This document shows, in pieces, positions 1-11,720 of a stretch of 64,000 nt of DNA (positions within the stretch are counted from its first letter, which is position 1; each line of letters begins with the position of its first letter). The DNA comes from Nymphaea colorata. Lineage: Eukaryota > Streptophyta > Magnoliopsida > Nymphaeales > Nymphaeaceae. The translations under genes and the position numbers were made by a program. The DNA lies in NCBI RefSeq assembly GCF_008831285.2, contig NC_045150.1, positions 7,514,001 to 7,578,000 on the forward strand. The letters are read 5' to 3'. Below the pieces are notes generated by a model. The model searched no databases and had not been told where the DNA came from. It saw nothing but the letters and a program-made list of their open reading frames with translations.

Positions 1-2169
1 CAAAATCTGACTAAGAAACTGGTAGGTGATGGCCTTAGAAATCTCACTTCTATGATAGGCAACAGGTTCTAGTATCAGCAGGCCTGTAGCAGCCTGTCTC
101 ATCCAAGAGCCAGACTTTCTTTACAAGATCCTCATGTTCAAGATCAAGAGCATTTGTTTAACTTCTCTGCACCTAGTACTCAAAATAGGTAGCAAGAAAA
201 TACGACATTGTAAGGCTGGACCTTCCCTGGACACAACGACAATCAGCATTACCCCCCAAATTATGCACTTAAGTAGCTCAGCCATGCTGATAAGCACTGA
301 GACTGGCCACGCCTCACACTCTCACGTATTTGGCTGCTAAGGACACACAGATCCTGGAACAATATCAAAAAGTTAACCCCTATGAAATATTATTACCAAA
401 AGTCTGAATATCTTTACAAAGAGGATAAAGCCTCATTTATAGACATATACACCTAACCTGCCCAGTTCCCCTTGGCCAACAATGACCTCCAACGGCTTGA
501 CCTCCCTCACCCAAAGCTTTATTGTAACTGGATGTCCCAGTCATTTTCAAGAACCTAGCCTCCATTGGCCAGAGTAGGTCAACATACTGACAGTATTAAG
601 CAGATGGTTGGCCCTGCTCAAGTCGGTCAGACCACATCTTGGAACCCTAAGCGTACTAGGTGCTCTGCTGCAGCCTACCTTGCTCTTGCAGGACCTCCTA
701 TGTCATGTTAACTGTGTCCTATGTGCGGCCATCCACGCGCCTTGCACGTGACCATACACATGCCTGCTCATTTGCTCTCAGCGATGCAGAACCAACATGT
801 TATACCACTCTAACTGTGGCTGTCTGCAACTCCCCATTGTGGCAGCCCCACCACCTCTCATCTGCCCACTAGACTCGTCAACTGAAAGCTTCACTACTGC
901 AGATCTCAGCTTCCTGAAGCTGCTGAAATGCCTCTACGTGCTACTCATGGCCAATGCTCCGCTCTGCATGACCTGGCAACATCCTTCGCATGGCCCTGTT
1001 TAGCCTCTCCAAGGTCAGTCAGGTTCATTCAGTATGCCCATACTCATCCATTGCCCCAGATCTCAGGCCTTGCATGGGAAGGCTTGTATCACTGGGCTGC
1101 CTAGAAGCCTAAGTTAAAGAACTGCCTTAAAATCCCTTTGTTTCCTCTTTTGTTCCTTCTGATTTTGCCTTTCTTTATTATTTTTATTCTTTTTTTCCCT
1201 TCTCTTCTTCCTCCTCCTCCTCTTTTCTTCTTTCATTCATTGTTTTCTGCCTGCTAGCCAAGTAGGTGTCACCTTGCTTTTTTTCTCCTCCTTTTTTTTA
1301 ACTAATAAACCACAAACTTGACGCCTATGCTCTACACTGTCCCAATGGGAGAGAGACAAAGAGAAAGAGAGGGGGAGGGAGGATAGGACAGCACTTACGG
1401 ATGAATTTGAGGCAGTTTTTGCTCCTCAAATTCTGATAAGACTTTAAAAACCAAAAGGGAAAGAAAAATGAGTTCTGATTTCTAGGAAAGGGCTGTCTTA
1501 CAATCCACATGCAAAAATCCTCTACAAATAGCAACGGGGACCTTCTCTATTAGAAACCCATCAAACACATTACAACTTGCTTCTACATGCATTTCCTGCA
1601 TACCATAACCTTTGATATATTGCCTCAAAGAAAAAGTTCTGCTTCCCACATACCACGGTCACACATCACAGCAAATGCTACACACACGACAAGGTATATC
1701 TTATTGGTTACAATATTGAGATTAAAATCTTTACTTAATTTTATTTTACTATGGATGATGCCAACCCGAAATTAAGTTTTTGGACTCTAACACATGGAAT
1801 ATGGTTCTCTTTAGCTAAAAAAATTATGACATTAAAAAGTAATAGCATTTCTCCTCCATTATTTCCTGTACAAATCCAAGCAATTCTATTGTTAACTGTC
1901 ATTGTCAAGAAGAAACAAAACAGATTTGTTTTCATAAAAGCCAGAAACCATATTTCACAATGACTACTATCCTGATGTTGGTGCCTGGCCATGGGAAAAG
2001 AACTAAATCCAGTCAGCTATCAATAGAACACCAAAACCAGTGATAGAACAAACTAACAAAAACTATTGATATACCCTCCTACATCCAAAAGAAAAGGGAA
2101 AACCCACAAACCCCAGTTTCTCCTTCAGAGAAACTGCACCAAGAAAAGGATGAAGGCATCAGATTTTAC
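1..2169. other. Gene-free flank; probably intron or 3' side of the TAP46-like gene
   Basis: No convincing exon is visible on either strand. Positions about 600-1100 are relatively G+C-rich but every frame is broken by stops, and I recognise no product. Positions 1130-1320 are a T-rich/CT-rich tract. Since the TAP46-like exon at 2170-2273 is on the minus strand, this stretch would be its first coding intron if the gene is intact, with the remaining exons beyond the left edge. I looked for the expected second exon and did not find it. Confidence 0.4.
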
Positions 2170-2273
2170 CTGTTCGATGGATGAATCCACAGCTGCAGAG
2201 TGCATCTTCCGAGCATGCTCGAAAAGTGCAGGAAGAGACATCTCCTCCATCTTCACGTCCACCATCCGTCAAC
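2170..2273 (-). CDS. First coding exon of a TAP46-like PP2A regulatory subunit (alpha4/IGBP1 family), partial
   Basis: The exon is bounded by a good acceptor (T-rich tract then TTTGTAG) and a good donor (CAG/GTAAAA). From the ATG at 2265 it reads 32 codons and leaves phase 0. The peptide starts MVDVKMEEMSLPALFEHARK and continues MHSAAVDSSIEQ, which resembles the N-terminus of plant TAP46 (M-E-E-M-x-L-x-x-L-F-E-x-A-R-K-x-H-x-A-A pattern). In that family the protein binds PP2A-type phosphatase catalytic subunits and acts in TOR signalling. The acceptor lies eight bases upstream of the ATG, so a 5' UTR exon is expected at higher coordinates. No later exon is visible in the 2.1 kb to the left, so the gene either has a long first coding intron and leaves the window or is a fragment. 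Identification rests on about 27 residues. Confidence 0.62.
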
Positions 2274-4213
2274 CTACAAACAAAATCAAGGGAAAAAAAA
2301 GAAAACCTAAACATAAATAGAAAAAGAACTGTAGAAGAAACCACAAGAGATGCATCAAAAAATCGAGACTGAAACTACCAGAAAGAAAAGGGGGAAGAAA
2401 CAAACAGGAAATGATTGCACAAGTGAGAAAGATTGCCTGGAAAGAGGAGAAGCAATCAAATGGTATTACTCACAGGTCAGAGGCTCTCTGACGAGAAAAG
2501 AAAACTGGCTGGAATTAGACCAGGAAAAAGAAAGCAGTGGGTAAATGATGGGGGAGGAAGGGGGCCGTTGCCATGACAGTAAATGATATAAGAGGAGTTT
2601 ACCAACTTTCCTTAATGCGGGGAAAACTAATGTCACACTCATATATATCATTCAAAAGTTACATGAAAAAGCAGAAAAATGATTTAAAGATTATGAAACT
2701 ATCTAAATATGTATTTCTAAATAAACCCTAATATTTTTTTTTAACATAAAAAAAATTAGACGAATGGTGATGAAGATCCTAGCTCAAGTTTTGTTACAAA
2801 CAGATGGCATATCTACCTTGCGATGAGTGAATAATCTAAATACTTCTGCAGCTATATCCTAGCAAAAACTCTGATCAATCCAGCCAATTTGTCGAATAAT
2901 GCGCTGAAGCATAAGCTTCAGGATCTAAACTGTGAAGTATATAATATTTTATGAAAATAATAAAAAATTTAAAAATAAGATGATAAGACTCAAAATAAGA
3001 TCAAAATGCTCAATTTGAACACTGCAAAAACTCAAAATTCAACAGCATAACATTAAAGTGCTGCAGCAAAATGCTCAAATAACATCAGCGTCTGAGACCA
3101 CCTACAATTTCATAGGTGTTACAACTTACAACTTACACGTTCAAACTTTGACTTCACTATTTTGTTATCCAAATCCCTATTTTTTAGTGAAAAAATTAGG
3201 CCAACTTGAGTTCAAAAGAGGAAAAAAAGCAGTAAAAAATTGTCAACTTATATGTAATCTTGAATTATACAGAAATTTCAGGTCAGCGTAACAGCACATC
3301 ACAATTATAAAGAAATTTAGATAATGAATTTTTTTTTTTAACTAAGAGACACATGTATATATTGAAATTATTGAATGTTGTTGGGACCTGTATATTTGCA
3401 TTGAATAAAGGACTAAATACGTTGCTTGGTATGATAATAGGCCAAATTGACAAATTATCAGAAAATGGACAGGGAATATGTGAAGCTAATGCTTTCTGAA
3501 AACAGCATAAAGAATAGAACGGCAACAAAAATTTGTACGAACAAAAAAGAATAGAAAATCAACTTTCTTGGTGGGTAACAGCATAACAGTGATGATAAAC
3601 CATAGGCTGGTTTACACTTTACAGAACCACGTTAAGAATGATCTACGAAGTTCATGATTTGCTTATCTAAGATTCACATGAGATGAATATAAACTTTTAA
3701 AGAGCGCAACAGGATAACAAATAAGTTATCAATTAAATAATTGTACGGATCTTTAATATCGGATGGATAGATAAAGATGATGTCTCTCCCTTCATTTTCT
3801 TGATGCATATGTAGATACTAGATACAGCATCATATGATTCGTATTGTATTTGCACATTGCACGGCATCAACAATTTGACAATCAACACATGATTAGAGAG
3901 AAAGAGAGGTAGGGCGAGGGCTGCAGGCCGGCCATTGCTGGCCGGAAGCCCTCTTGTGCTGTAAATAAAGAGAGAGAGAGAGAGAGAGAGAAGGCAACAT
4001 TAGAAAGAGAGAGAGATATGGAGAGCAAGAGGAGGGCCGGGGCTGCCGGCTGGCCAGCAGTCTTAGTTTGCAGAAGAGGAAAAGAGAATAGATATTCAGA
4101 GACACAAAGTAAGGCAGGGGCTAGTGCTACCGGCCGGCCAGTGGCGCTCAATCGAGAGCCTGAGGCGACGGAAAGAAGCTCCTTGGGCAAGAAAGACAGA
4201 CTCTGGCCGGCGG

Positions 4214-4255
<42 letters not shown>

Positions 4256-4689
4256 TAAAGGCGGTGACCGACCGGAATCGACACCGAATGACCCCGTCCA
4301 GTTAAGTATACCGTGAATCGACAGAAAGAGGCAGCTTCAAGTCTTCAATGCTGACACAGAGAGAGTTTCGACCGAGTTGAAGAAGTTAAAAGACCACATC
4401 AAAATAGGGAATTTTTAATAAAAATAAACGTTGTGCCTGAAGCGGACGGCCTGGGTGAGGCGTACGCTTCACCCGGCGATCAATCCCGAGAAACCTAACT
4501 CCAACTAGCCGAACGATGAAAAGCCCAAAACTCACGCATGGATCAACAGAAGAGAGTTTAGGCCGGAACTAGCAATGGAATTGATTGCATAGCACAATAA
4601 AAAATAGAAACCATCAAGCGGAATCAATATTCAGAAATCCGATTCCAAAAAACAATTCAGAACAGAAGCGAAAGATAAAGTACGGTGGC
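2274..4689. other. Probable 5' UTR intron of the TAP46-like gene; otherwise gene-free
   Basis: A+T-rich sequence with no supported coding exon on either strand. It ends at the acceptor of the TAP46-like exon, so it is most simply read as a long leader intron. It also contains the GA/CCGGCC repeat cluster described separately. The ORFs in 3880-4300 are translations of GA repeats (Ser-Leu or Arg-Glu runs) and not genes. Confidence 0.35.
3895..4252. repeat. Degenerate tandem block: CCGGCC palindromes alternating with (GA)n tracts
   Basis: Three to four diverged units are seen, each with a G+C-rich self-complementary core (GGCCGGCCATTGCTGGCCGG at 3925-3944; related cores near 4038-4060, 4129-4142 and 4205-4213). 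They are separated by GA runs (3968-3992, 4004-4016, 4219-4250). The cores share a pattern of purine-rich arm, GGGGCTGCCGGC-like centre and GGCCAG-like end. This is a local G+C island in A+T-rich DNA. Confidence 0.55.
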
Positions 4690-4830
4690 CTGCGATCTTC
4701 AGCGAGGCAGAGTTCGGAGAGATTCGTCCCCAGCGATCCCCGGCAGTGCAGACGGCTCAGAACGTAACCAGGGGCTCTGAAACTATGAACTCATCAAGTA
4801 CCGTCGGGCATCCACCGCCTTTTGAGTTTT
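4690..4830 (-). promoter_or_regulatory. Candidate 5' UTR exon / transcription start region for the TAP46-like gene
   Basis: On the minus strand a G+C-rich, stop-rich leader-like segment lies just downstream of a TATA box, and is followed by T-rich intron-like sequence with a possible weak donor (ACC/GTACTT). It is the only leader-like segment found upstream of the TAP46-like exon on that strand. This is inference; no transcript evidence is available here. Confidence 0.28.
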
Positions 4831-4855
4831 CCTTTTCTTTTCATTTTTTAGCTTC

Positions 4856-4864
4856 TTTATAAAA
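4856..4864 (-). promoter_or_regulatory. TATA box candidate
   Basis: TTTTATAAA on the minus strand, about 30 bases upstream of the proposed leader exon. The spacing fits a plant TATA box, but such matches are common in A+T-rich DNA. Confidence 0.3.
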
Positions 4865-4869
4865 TGTTA

Positions 4870-6524
4870 TAACACTGTCCGGCACAGATCGGATCGCTCT
4901 ATCGAGGCACTCACAACCCATTATCCGCTTCAGCATCCCTCAATGACGCATGTGTTGATGTCTCAGTATCCGGAATTTTAGGAATGTTAACGGATCCGAT
5001 TCAAATTGTATCATATGTGATTTATCAGATGCAAATATGAATGAAAAGGTCTATATCATAGCCTAACCCAATTTTGAAATTCACAATTTAGATTCAGTTT
5101 TAATAGGAATGTTATTTTCACATTGAATCTAGATCTGAAAGTGTATACAATCGAATCCAAACCGCATTATGATGTGTTAAGAACCGACTTCTAATAGATA
5201 TAGGTTATCTGATTTAATACGTATTTAAAACTGAATCCAAACATGTATATGTTCCAAACGTCATTTCTTAAATCTGAATTTCATATAATGTTAACTTTTT
5301 CTTGTACATATAATATAAGAGCTTTTCATTGAATATCAGATATTGGATCCAAATCCAATCTGTTAACTAACAACAGCCCCTAGCTTCCCTCCCGATGGAC
5401 GCATCATTTTGGTCCCTCTCGTTTAAGCAAGCAACGGTCGCCGGCGGATCTGAAACGACTTGTGAAGGTTTTTGCAATATATTATTTTCTTGTACATGTC
5501 TTTCGCCCATATAGCCGTTAATTTTCGCTTGCAACAAGTGGCTACTTTATATCTACAAATACCAAACGGAGACTCCAGATTGCCTCAAGATTGCTGAAAA
5601 ATGCGACATGGAAGGAACCAAAAGAATTATTAATCTACTGCCCATAAAAATCGAATTCAACTCGAACAGAAATATGACAATTTAGTGAATCCATCGGTTC
5701 AACATTAATATATATATATATCTATATATATAAAGAAATTTATATATATACGTATCTAATAATTCAATATAAAGAAAATTTTGCATACTTTTTTAAATGG
5801 TTTAAACTTGAATGTGGCAACGTGGGTCTTATGTCGGTTTTAATGTTGATATCGACCACGTTGCATCAACCGTTGAACACAAGCATGTGGCATCCATGCT
5901 TGAGAGGGAAAGTGAGAATCTTTGTGCGGATGTTATTATATGGCTAAATATTTAAAAATTACGGTTAAATGTAATATAAACCTTTATTAAAAATATTATA
6001 AATTGTCATCCGGTAAATTCTCTAGCTGGCTAATTTCAATGCCTTTGCCTGAGCGAATATCTTTTAATTGCTAGTATTTTACAAAAACACCAAATTAGCA
6101 GCCGTATTTCCCAAAAAAAAAAACATATTAATAGTTGTTTTAAGTTTATGACAAGCGCAAGAAGCAGCTCCTTCTTTATCGTAAAATATTTCCAATATTG
6201 ATATTTGTGAGCAATTTTTCTCATTTACATGTTGGTGTTACTTAAAAATTTGAAAATTTACACTTAATGCTCTTTAGCCAGAATTTTCTGGCCCCTGCAC
6301 AAAACCCTTTTGATGTTTGCAGAATACTTATCTGAAATTGGTGCTTCTTAATCTGTTCCTCCAAGAGACGTTATTATATTGAATCAACAAGCTGGTAAAA
6401 TATCAGAATACCATCCGATCATAGAAATGCCTATTACACAACCAGAAGCAACACTGGATGAAAGTGAAACCAACATTCTGGAAAACACAAAGATACCATA
6501 GATCAACCAACTTTTACCCAATTG
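4870..6524. other. Intergenic, A+T-rich, no gene seen
   Basis: No supported ORF or RNA gene. It contains a short (TA)n-rich patch at 5707-5752 and several sequences of the type ATCCAAATCC/GATTTGGAT that recur elsewhere in the window, suggesting old repeat debris. Confidence 0.5.
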
Positions 6525-6725
6525 ACAATGGGTGTGTTTGTTTTACCATGATATGAAATCCATGGCTTTAAGGTCGGACCTCCCCGGTCCAACCTTAAAT
6601 CCACGGTTTTTTTACATGTAATATGGATTTAAGGTTCACATTATTAAGATCCTCAGCTTGTTTAAATTGATGATCTTACAATGCAGCCTTAGATATGAGA
6701 TCTCATATTATCAAACACTACCTAA
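6525..6725. repeat. MITE-like copy, 'GTTTGAT...ATCAAAC' family
   Basis: The left end has GGGTGTGTTTGTTTT and the right end TATCAAACACTACC, so the termini are loosely inverted. The interior carries ATCCATGGCTT, AAATCCACGG and AGATATGAGATC motifs found in the same order in the copy at 47690-47955, and related in 22055-22330 and 34630-34870. Superfamily not assigned. Confidence 0.5.
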
Positions 6726-6854
6726 GAAAAGGGAGGTATGAATCTCCCTATTTGAAGAAATCGGCAGCACACACTGCATGCCATCAATAGAGTCTGCGGA
6801 TAGGACTAGTGTCTCTGCCTGAGCCTAATTAAGTCAGTACCCAATTGATCTTCA

Positions 6855-7180
6855 AACCATAGTTATAAATAACGTTTCGAAGTTTTAAACAGTGAGGTTT
6901 TTCTCATGTATAATACGAGAATCCTGAAAAAAAATAAAAAATATGGTAAATTTTTAAAAATTAAAAAAAAACTGAAAATGAAAAGTGAGAAACTAATAAC
7001 ACAAACATGAAACGGTAAGTATATTTGCAACAAATAAAAAATTAAAAATTTAAAAAACCTGTTTGACATTAAAAAAATAAAAAAAAAGTGAAAAAACGTG
7101 TTTTTAAATGTTTTAAACAGCAATTTAATTGCGTTTTTGAGGGTTTTTTTTTAAAATGTGCTTTTTGTGACTATGCTTCA
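6855..7180 (-). repeat. A+T-rich dispersed repeat, copy 1 of an inverted pair
   Basis: This stretch is the reverse-complement relative of 32780-33150. Both copies carry the same order of landmarks: a CATAGTNANAAAT-like end, a tetrapyrimidine-rich body, a GTTTGTGTTATTAGTTTCTCA core and a TTTAAACAG-like block. The 86-codon Phe-rich ORF it contains (the same order of hydrophobic residues is seen in the other copy) is a by-product of the T-rich sequence, not a gene. Confidence 0.6.
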
Positions 7181-7559
7181 AACTATAAATGTCATTTTGC
7201 ATTTTTCCAAACTATAGATGCCAACTGATTTGAGTGCCCCTCAGGATACAATTGTAAATCAAATAGAAACAAAGAAATAGAAACAGAATTAATAGGACAC
7301 TCTTCAGATGGACACATACATTACTTTGCAAGGTCATGGCAAACACTCATGCGCATTATGCACATCATTTGTGCCATAAAAAAACTAGACGTTGGGGCAA
7401 ACTTTCATGATATGTGAGTCAGTGAGTGCATTTTAATATATGGGGTTAAATATTTTACTATGATCCCCGCTGTCTCCCTATTAAGACAAACAAATGGGCA
7501 TTTCTTAAGAGGCCATCACTCGAGGTGTTAAAGGAAAAAGAGGAATCTAAAATTTAACA

Positions 7560-8028
7560 TTGTTAAGAAACAAATATCCTCTGGGAACATGCTCCACCTA
7601 AATGTCAGTAATGATGCGTTTGGTGATCCCACGCCAGTGCAACTGGAAAACCATTAGTGACGCAAGGTGGGCAGCATCAATAAAGATATATTTTACGTAC
7701 TGTTCTTTCTTCTACGTCAAAGAAAGTTAAAAAGAAAAAAATATTGTACTTTCAGTGACTCACAGCGGATATGTCAGTAAAATTTTGACGGCACCCATCC
7801 ATGTCAATAATGATGGTGCCTTTACTGACGTCTAGTGGTCCCTGTCAATTGAACTAAATAGAACCATTAGTGATAGATGTTGGTAGCATCTTGGACGATG
7901 ACTTTATATCATCATTTACTAACGGTTTGTTTACAAGCGTTACTGAAAGCATATTTGAATATGAACCATTTACTGATGGTTTCTGTTTCTCGTGTCAGTA
8001 ATGCTTTTTTTTATCTATTTTTGTAGTG
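7560..8028. mobile_element. CACTA-like transposon end (right terminus) with subterminal repeats
   Basis: The segment ends CTATTTTTGTAGTG at 8015-8028, the reverse complement of a CACTACAAAAA-type terminus characteristic of CACTA (En/Spm) elements. Internal to it are at least eight short repeats of the form (T/A)TTACTGACGG / GTCAGTAATG in both orientations, as expected of the subterminal transposase-binding regions of that superfamily. Similar motifs continue at about 8160-8180. I could not find the matching left terminus, and no transposase is present, so this is a partial or decayed non-autonomous element. Confidence 0.5.
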
Positions 8029-8402
8029 CACCAGTCATGGAAAAGAAATCGTTGGTAAGTCATCTATTGGACGTCAGCAGCGGAAATGTAGTTTTTTCTT
8101 TCTATGATTGAACAATTGTTGACGCATTCCTGGCATCGTTACCAAATAGTTTCGTTTCACAACATTACTGACGCGTGAAGTACAAAAATTAGTGGCTGTC
8201 TTTCGTGCGAGAGATCCTCGGCTCATAAGGCGCGTACAAACGTCCCCCTTCCCCCCCTTTTTCATTTTTCCCTCCGATTTCGTCTTCCCAAGCGCGCTCT
8301 CTTCCTCCCTCGATGGTGCGGTTTTTCTCTTTATCTCGAAGCTATCCAATGACGGTGCAATTTCTTATAAAACTTAAATCTTTCTCTCTCTCTCTCCCTT
8401 AA
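8029..8402. other. Intergenic; no gene seen
   Basis: Contains a few more TTACTGACG-type motifs that may belong to the CACTA-like remnant, then a C/T-rich stretch. No coding potential recognised. Confidence 0.4.
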
Positions 8403-8869
8403 GGGCCTGTTTGGTTGAAAGGAAAGGGAGGGATTCAGCAATCCCTCCTGTGTTTAGTTGGCTAATTGGCTAATTAGAAAGGAGGGAAAGGAAGGGAAAA
8501 AGAGAAAGTCTGTTTGGATGGGAGGGGAGGGAAAGGAAAGGAAAGGATTGTATAGTGTAAATTCAATCCCTCCCAAATCGAACGGATTGGGAGGGAAAGG
8601 AAAGGGAGTAAGTACAAAAGTGTTGACTGCCCACAATACCCCTCCACGTTTTTTTTCTCCTTGCCTCTCAACTTTTGACTATTGAGGGTATTATTATAAA
8701 TTGTATTGTTTCCTTTCCATTCCATTCACTTTTATCCAAACAAGCTTTTATAATCACCTCTTTTCATTCCATTCACTTCCCTTCCCTTTCTCTTCCCTTC
8801 CCTTCCCTTTTCATTCCTTTCCTTTCCTTCCCTTTCCCTCCATCCCTTTCCCTCCAACCAAACAGGGCG
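8403..8869. mobile_element. Tourist-like (PIF/Harbinger) MITE, 467 bp
   Basis: The terminal inverted repeats are GGGCCTGTTTGGTTG on the left and CAACCAAACAGGGCG on the right, inexact only in the outermost bases. They are flanked by a perfect 3-bp duplication TAA (8400-8402 and 8870-8872), the TWA-type target of PIF/Harbinger elements. There is no transposase. The left arm is almost pure purine (GGGAGGGAAAGGAAAGG-like) and the right arm almost pure pyrimidine, so the element should fold into a long imperfect hairpin. The ORFs across it are translations of this low-complexity sequence. Confidence 0.75.
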
Positions 8870-8872
8870 TAA

Positions 8873-11720
8873 AAGGACCAGGTTAGATCAGTAAACTTGT
8901 ATCATAGTCCCTTTCTCTAGTAAGTAGCTTTGCCTTGATAACAAAATCTCTAATCTTTGTTTGTAGGTTTTTGGGGGGTCTTGCCGGGCCTTCAGCACGA
9001 CCGGTGCATTGAAATGAGCTAATATTCTTACGACTGTTGATGCATCGTCAACGTTTACGAGTTCCCTCAAGAGGATTCGCGGATTTACCATGAAATCGTA
9101 CTCCTGAGATTGCTAATATTCTGATTGCGAATACCGCTCGATCTTTACATGAGGGCCAGTGAGAGAGCAGAGGAGGTGAGCATGAGTCTGCGTAAAGAAA
9201 TAACCAGAATCTTGCCGCCTTAAAGCTCCTTAGCCTACGCGAGCAGCAGCTTGTTGATTGTGATCATGAGGTAGGTCGTCACTTTTTTTTTCTTACTTCT
9301 TTATTCATTATCATGCTCGGTTTTTACCTTTTAGGTGGCAACTGTTGCAAACATGGGGGCCTTGTAGCTTGTGACCCTTATCGTGCTGGTTTGGACCTTC
9401 TTTTGATGGTTGGAAGTGTGCGTGAGCAGATCCAGGCGGACAGATGACAGATCCACTCAAGGCATTGGGTAGGCAGTTCCTCTCATGGTGTCCTTCTGAA
9501 GCTGAAAATGAAATTCTAAAAGACATGATCTTTTTCCATTCCCGAGCACATTTTGAGAGCCTTATGAATATCTCTGTTTTCTTTTTGCTTGGTTAGTTCC
9601 TTTCGATTTTTTATTTTCTGGTGGCTGCTTAATGATGATTATCATCAAACGATAACGCGTCTTTTCTTGCATAGTTGGCTCTTATTTTTTGCATCAGTTA
9701 TTTCAGCTGAAATTCTTGACAATTAGATATGAATTTGGTTTATTGTGATTTGTTTGTGTTTCCAACATGTGACACTATGCATAAAGCACCTTGTCATTAT
9801 GGGAATTGCTCAAGAAGGACCACACCTTCGCGTACATGTGTGGACTGAAAGGAACCGAAAAAAAGGGACTGACAACATTAATGAATTAACTTTATGTCTT
9901 ATTCTTCTAACTGTGGCCATGTTCTGATTGTAGGCATCGATTCACTTGAGTACGAAGAAGAGTTGATGAAGGCAGAGCAATGGAACGTTGAATTACACTG
10001 ATGCTTGGATCTTCCAGTTCCCATAATCTTCTTTTCACCAATAACAGTATGTTGGGAACCATCGTCCTACTGTGCTATGTCGATAGTTAACCAGCTCTTA
10101 TACGTATAACTTTTTCTTCAATTTTCCATTTCTCTCAAGGTAAAGCATTTTCTGTCCCCTTCTTGTATAGATACCTTATTCTATTGATTGGACTTGTGCA
10201 GGGCATTTAACAAGCTGTTGGGTCTGGAGGTGCTTGTGCTTTTGTTACTTGATGTTTATCAAGTGACATTTTCTTGTTGGGTTAAATGGTCAGTGCAGAA
10301 ACATATATGATGAACTAGCTATTGGTCAATGGACTCTCACCTGTCCGTGTTTTCCTTGCTGAAGACTGTTTATGACAGTTTCTGATTAAGAGATATTCTG
10401 GTTTTGCTATTGCTATTAGAATTAGGTCATCGTAATGCCTATGTAATTGATTTGCATGATCTAACTCTAGACATGAAGCACATAAAGGATTTCATATTGA
10501 TCAATTGCATACAGTATCCACCTTAATTAGACTTGTGTTTCTGTGCCATTTTAGTCTGAATTTTTGTCTGTGCAACTTTCCTCTTAATTTTCTGCCATGA
10601 TTTTCTTGATTGGGATGTTGTAGGTTCCCCTGGATTTTTGCCCTGTAAATAGTGGCAACTGGTTTGTCTCTTCTGCAAGAGAATTTTTTTTGATGCACCA
10701 GCTTTATGCATGTCGGTTCTACTCTGTTCTGATACATATCACGTGCATCTTTGCCTGGCACTGTTGTTGTCTAATTAGATATGAAGTGTTGCTGTAACCT
10801 CTTGTTTACTGCATCCTGTGCGGCATGTGCATGCTTTTTTTGTGCTATTATCATTAGGAGTCACTGAAGATAAAGATGTTGGTGCATCTGTTAAGCAGTG
10901 ATGCTTCTTGCTTTGCATTTTCTTCCCTGCTAATAACATTGTCAAGATGGTTTCAATATTTTTGATGTTTTAATGTAGGTCCCTCTGGTCAACTTTCAGG
11001 TTTTTGCTTTTAAGAGTGTTTTGTAGAAGTCAATCAGCTTTATCCTAGCATAGGGAAAGACTGTTACTTCTGTTGCTCTTGTATATCACATGGCCAAACG
11101 AGGCTAAAGACAGAGCCTGGTATGTAATGGTTTTACATATTTTATCATTATCCAACAACTTCGTTGTATCTTATCTGCCAGGTTTTTGTTCCATTAATTA
11201 TTGTCACCACTCGCTTGCTAGGTTTTGGTTTGTGCACCATGTAATGTGGCTGTTGGTGGATTTGCTGATAAGAAAACAGAATTGATATAGATATTTCTTG
11301 AAAATGTTTGTTATACGACTCAACATAACTGTCTTCATGTTCTGGTTTGAAGATGACATGGAATTGATGTAGATCAGTGTCTACATGAACATAGATTGGC
11401 TTGGTATTGAGTACCGAACGCAATAAGTTCATAGTTTCCTGTCCTGCTATGAGCATGTTTTATAGTAATAATCTATACTTTGTCTCTACACAAATTTCTC
11501 CTTTTTATACGTACAGGTTTTGTTGTACTGATATACAGCATATATAAAAATATATGTGATAACTTAAGAAGAGGGTTTTTGTGGCAGATTTTGATATATA
11601 ATTTAATATTCACTCTTTTGGTATGCCAGGATTCAAATTTAAACATGCAATTCATATGTAATTTTATGAAATTTTGCTTCATTCAGATTTTTTAATTTAA
11701 TTATCAAGGATATGGCGGTG
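8873..11720 (+). other. Unassigned region, possibly a degenerate multi-exon gene
   Basis: T-rich intron-like sequence surrounds several short open stretches bounded by plausible splice signals on the plus strand. Examples are a stretch ending ATCATGAG/GTAGGT near 9272 followed by an acceptor TTTTAG/GTGG near 9335, an open stretch at 9440-9560 (reading DPLKALGRQFLSWCPSEAEN and on), and a stretch after TTGTAG at 9934 reading IDSLEYEEELMKAEQWNVEL and then a stop near 9999. In-frame stops interrupt any continuous product in the first part. I do not recognise the protein. It could be a decayed gene, a non-coding transcript or chance; 10.0-11.7 kb holds no visible exon. Confidence 0.25.

Noticed and set aside
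1195-1245. Minus-strand Arg-Arg-Lys-(Glu)6-like stretch resembling the acidic C-terminus of TAP46
   Set aside because: Low-complexity translation of a CTCCTC run with a stop soon after; no conserved flanking residues, so it is not evidence for the last TAP46 exon.
6712-6726. CACTACCTAAGAAAAGG as a possible left end of the CACTA-like element
   Set aside because: It is explained as the right end of the ATCAAACACTACC MITE-like copy, its flank does not match the trinucleotide next to 8028, and it lacks the expected subterminal repeats.
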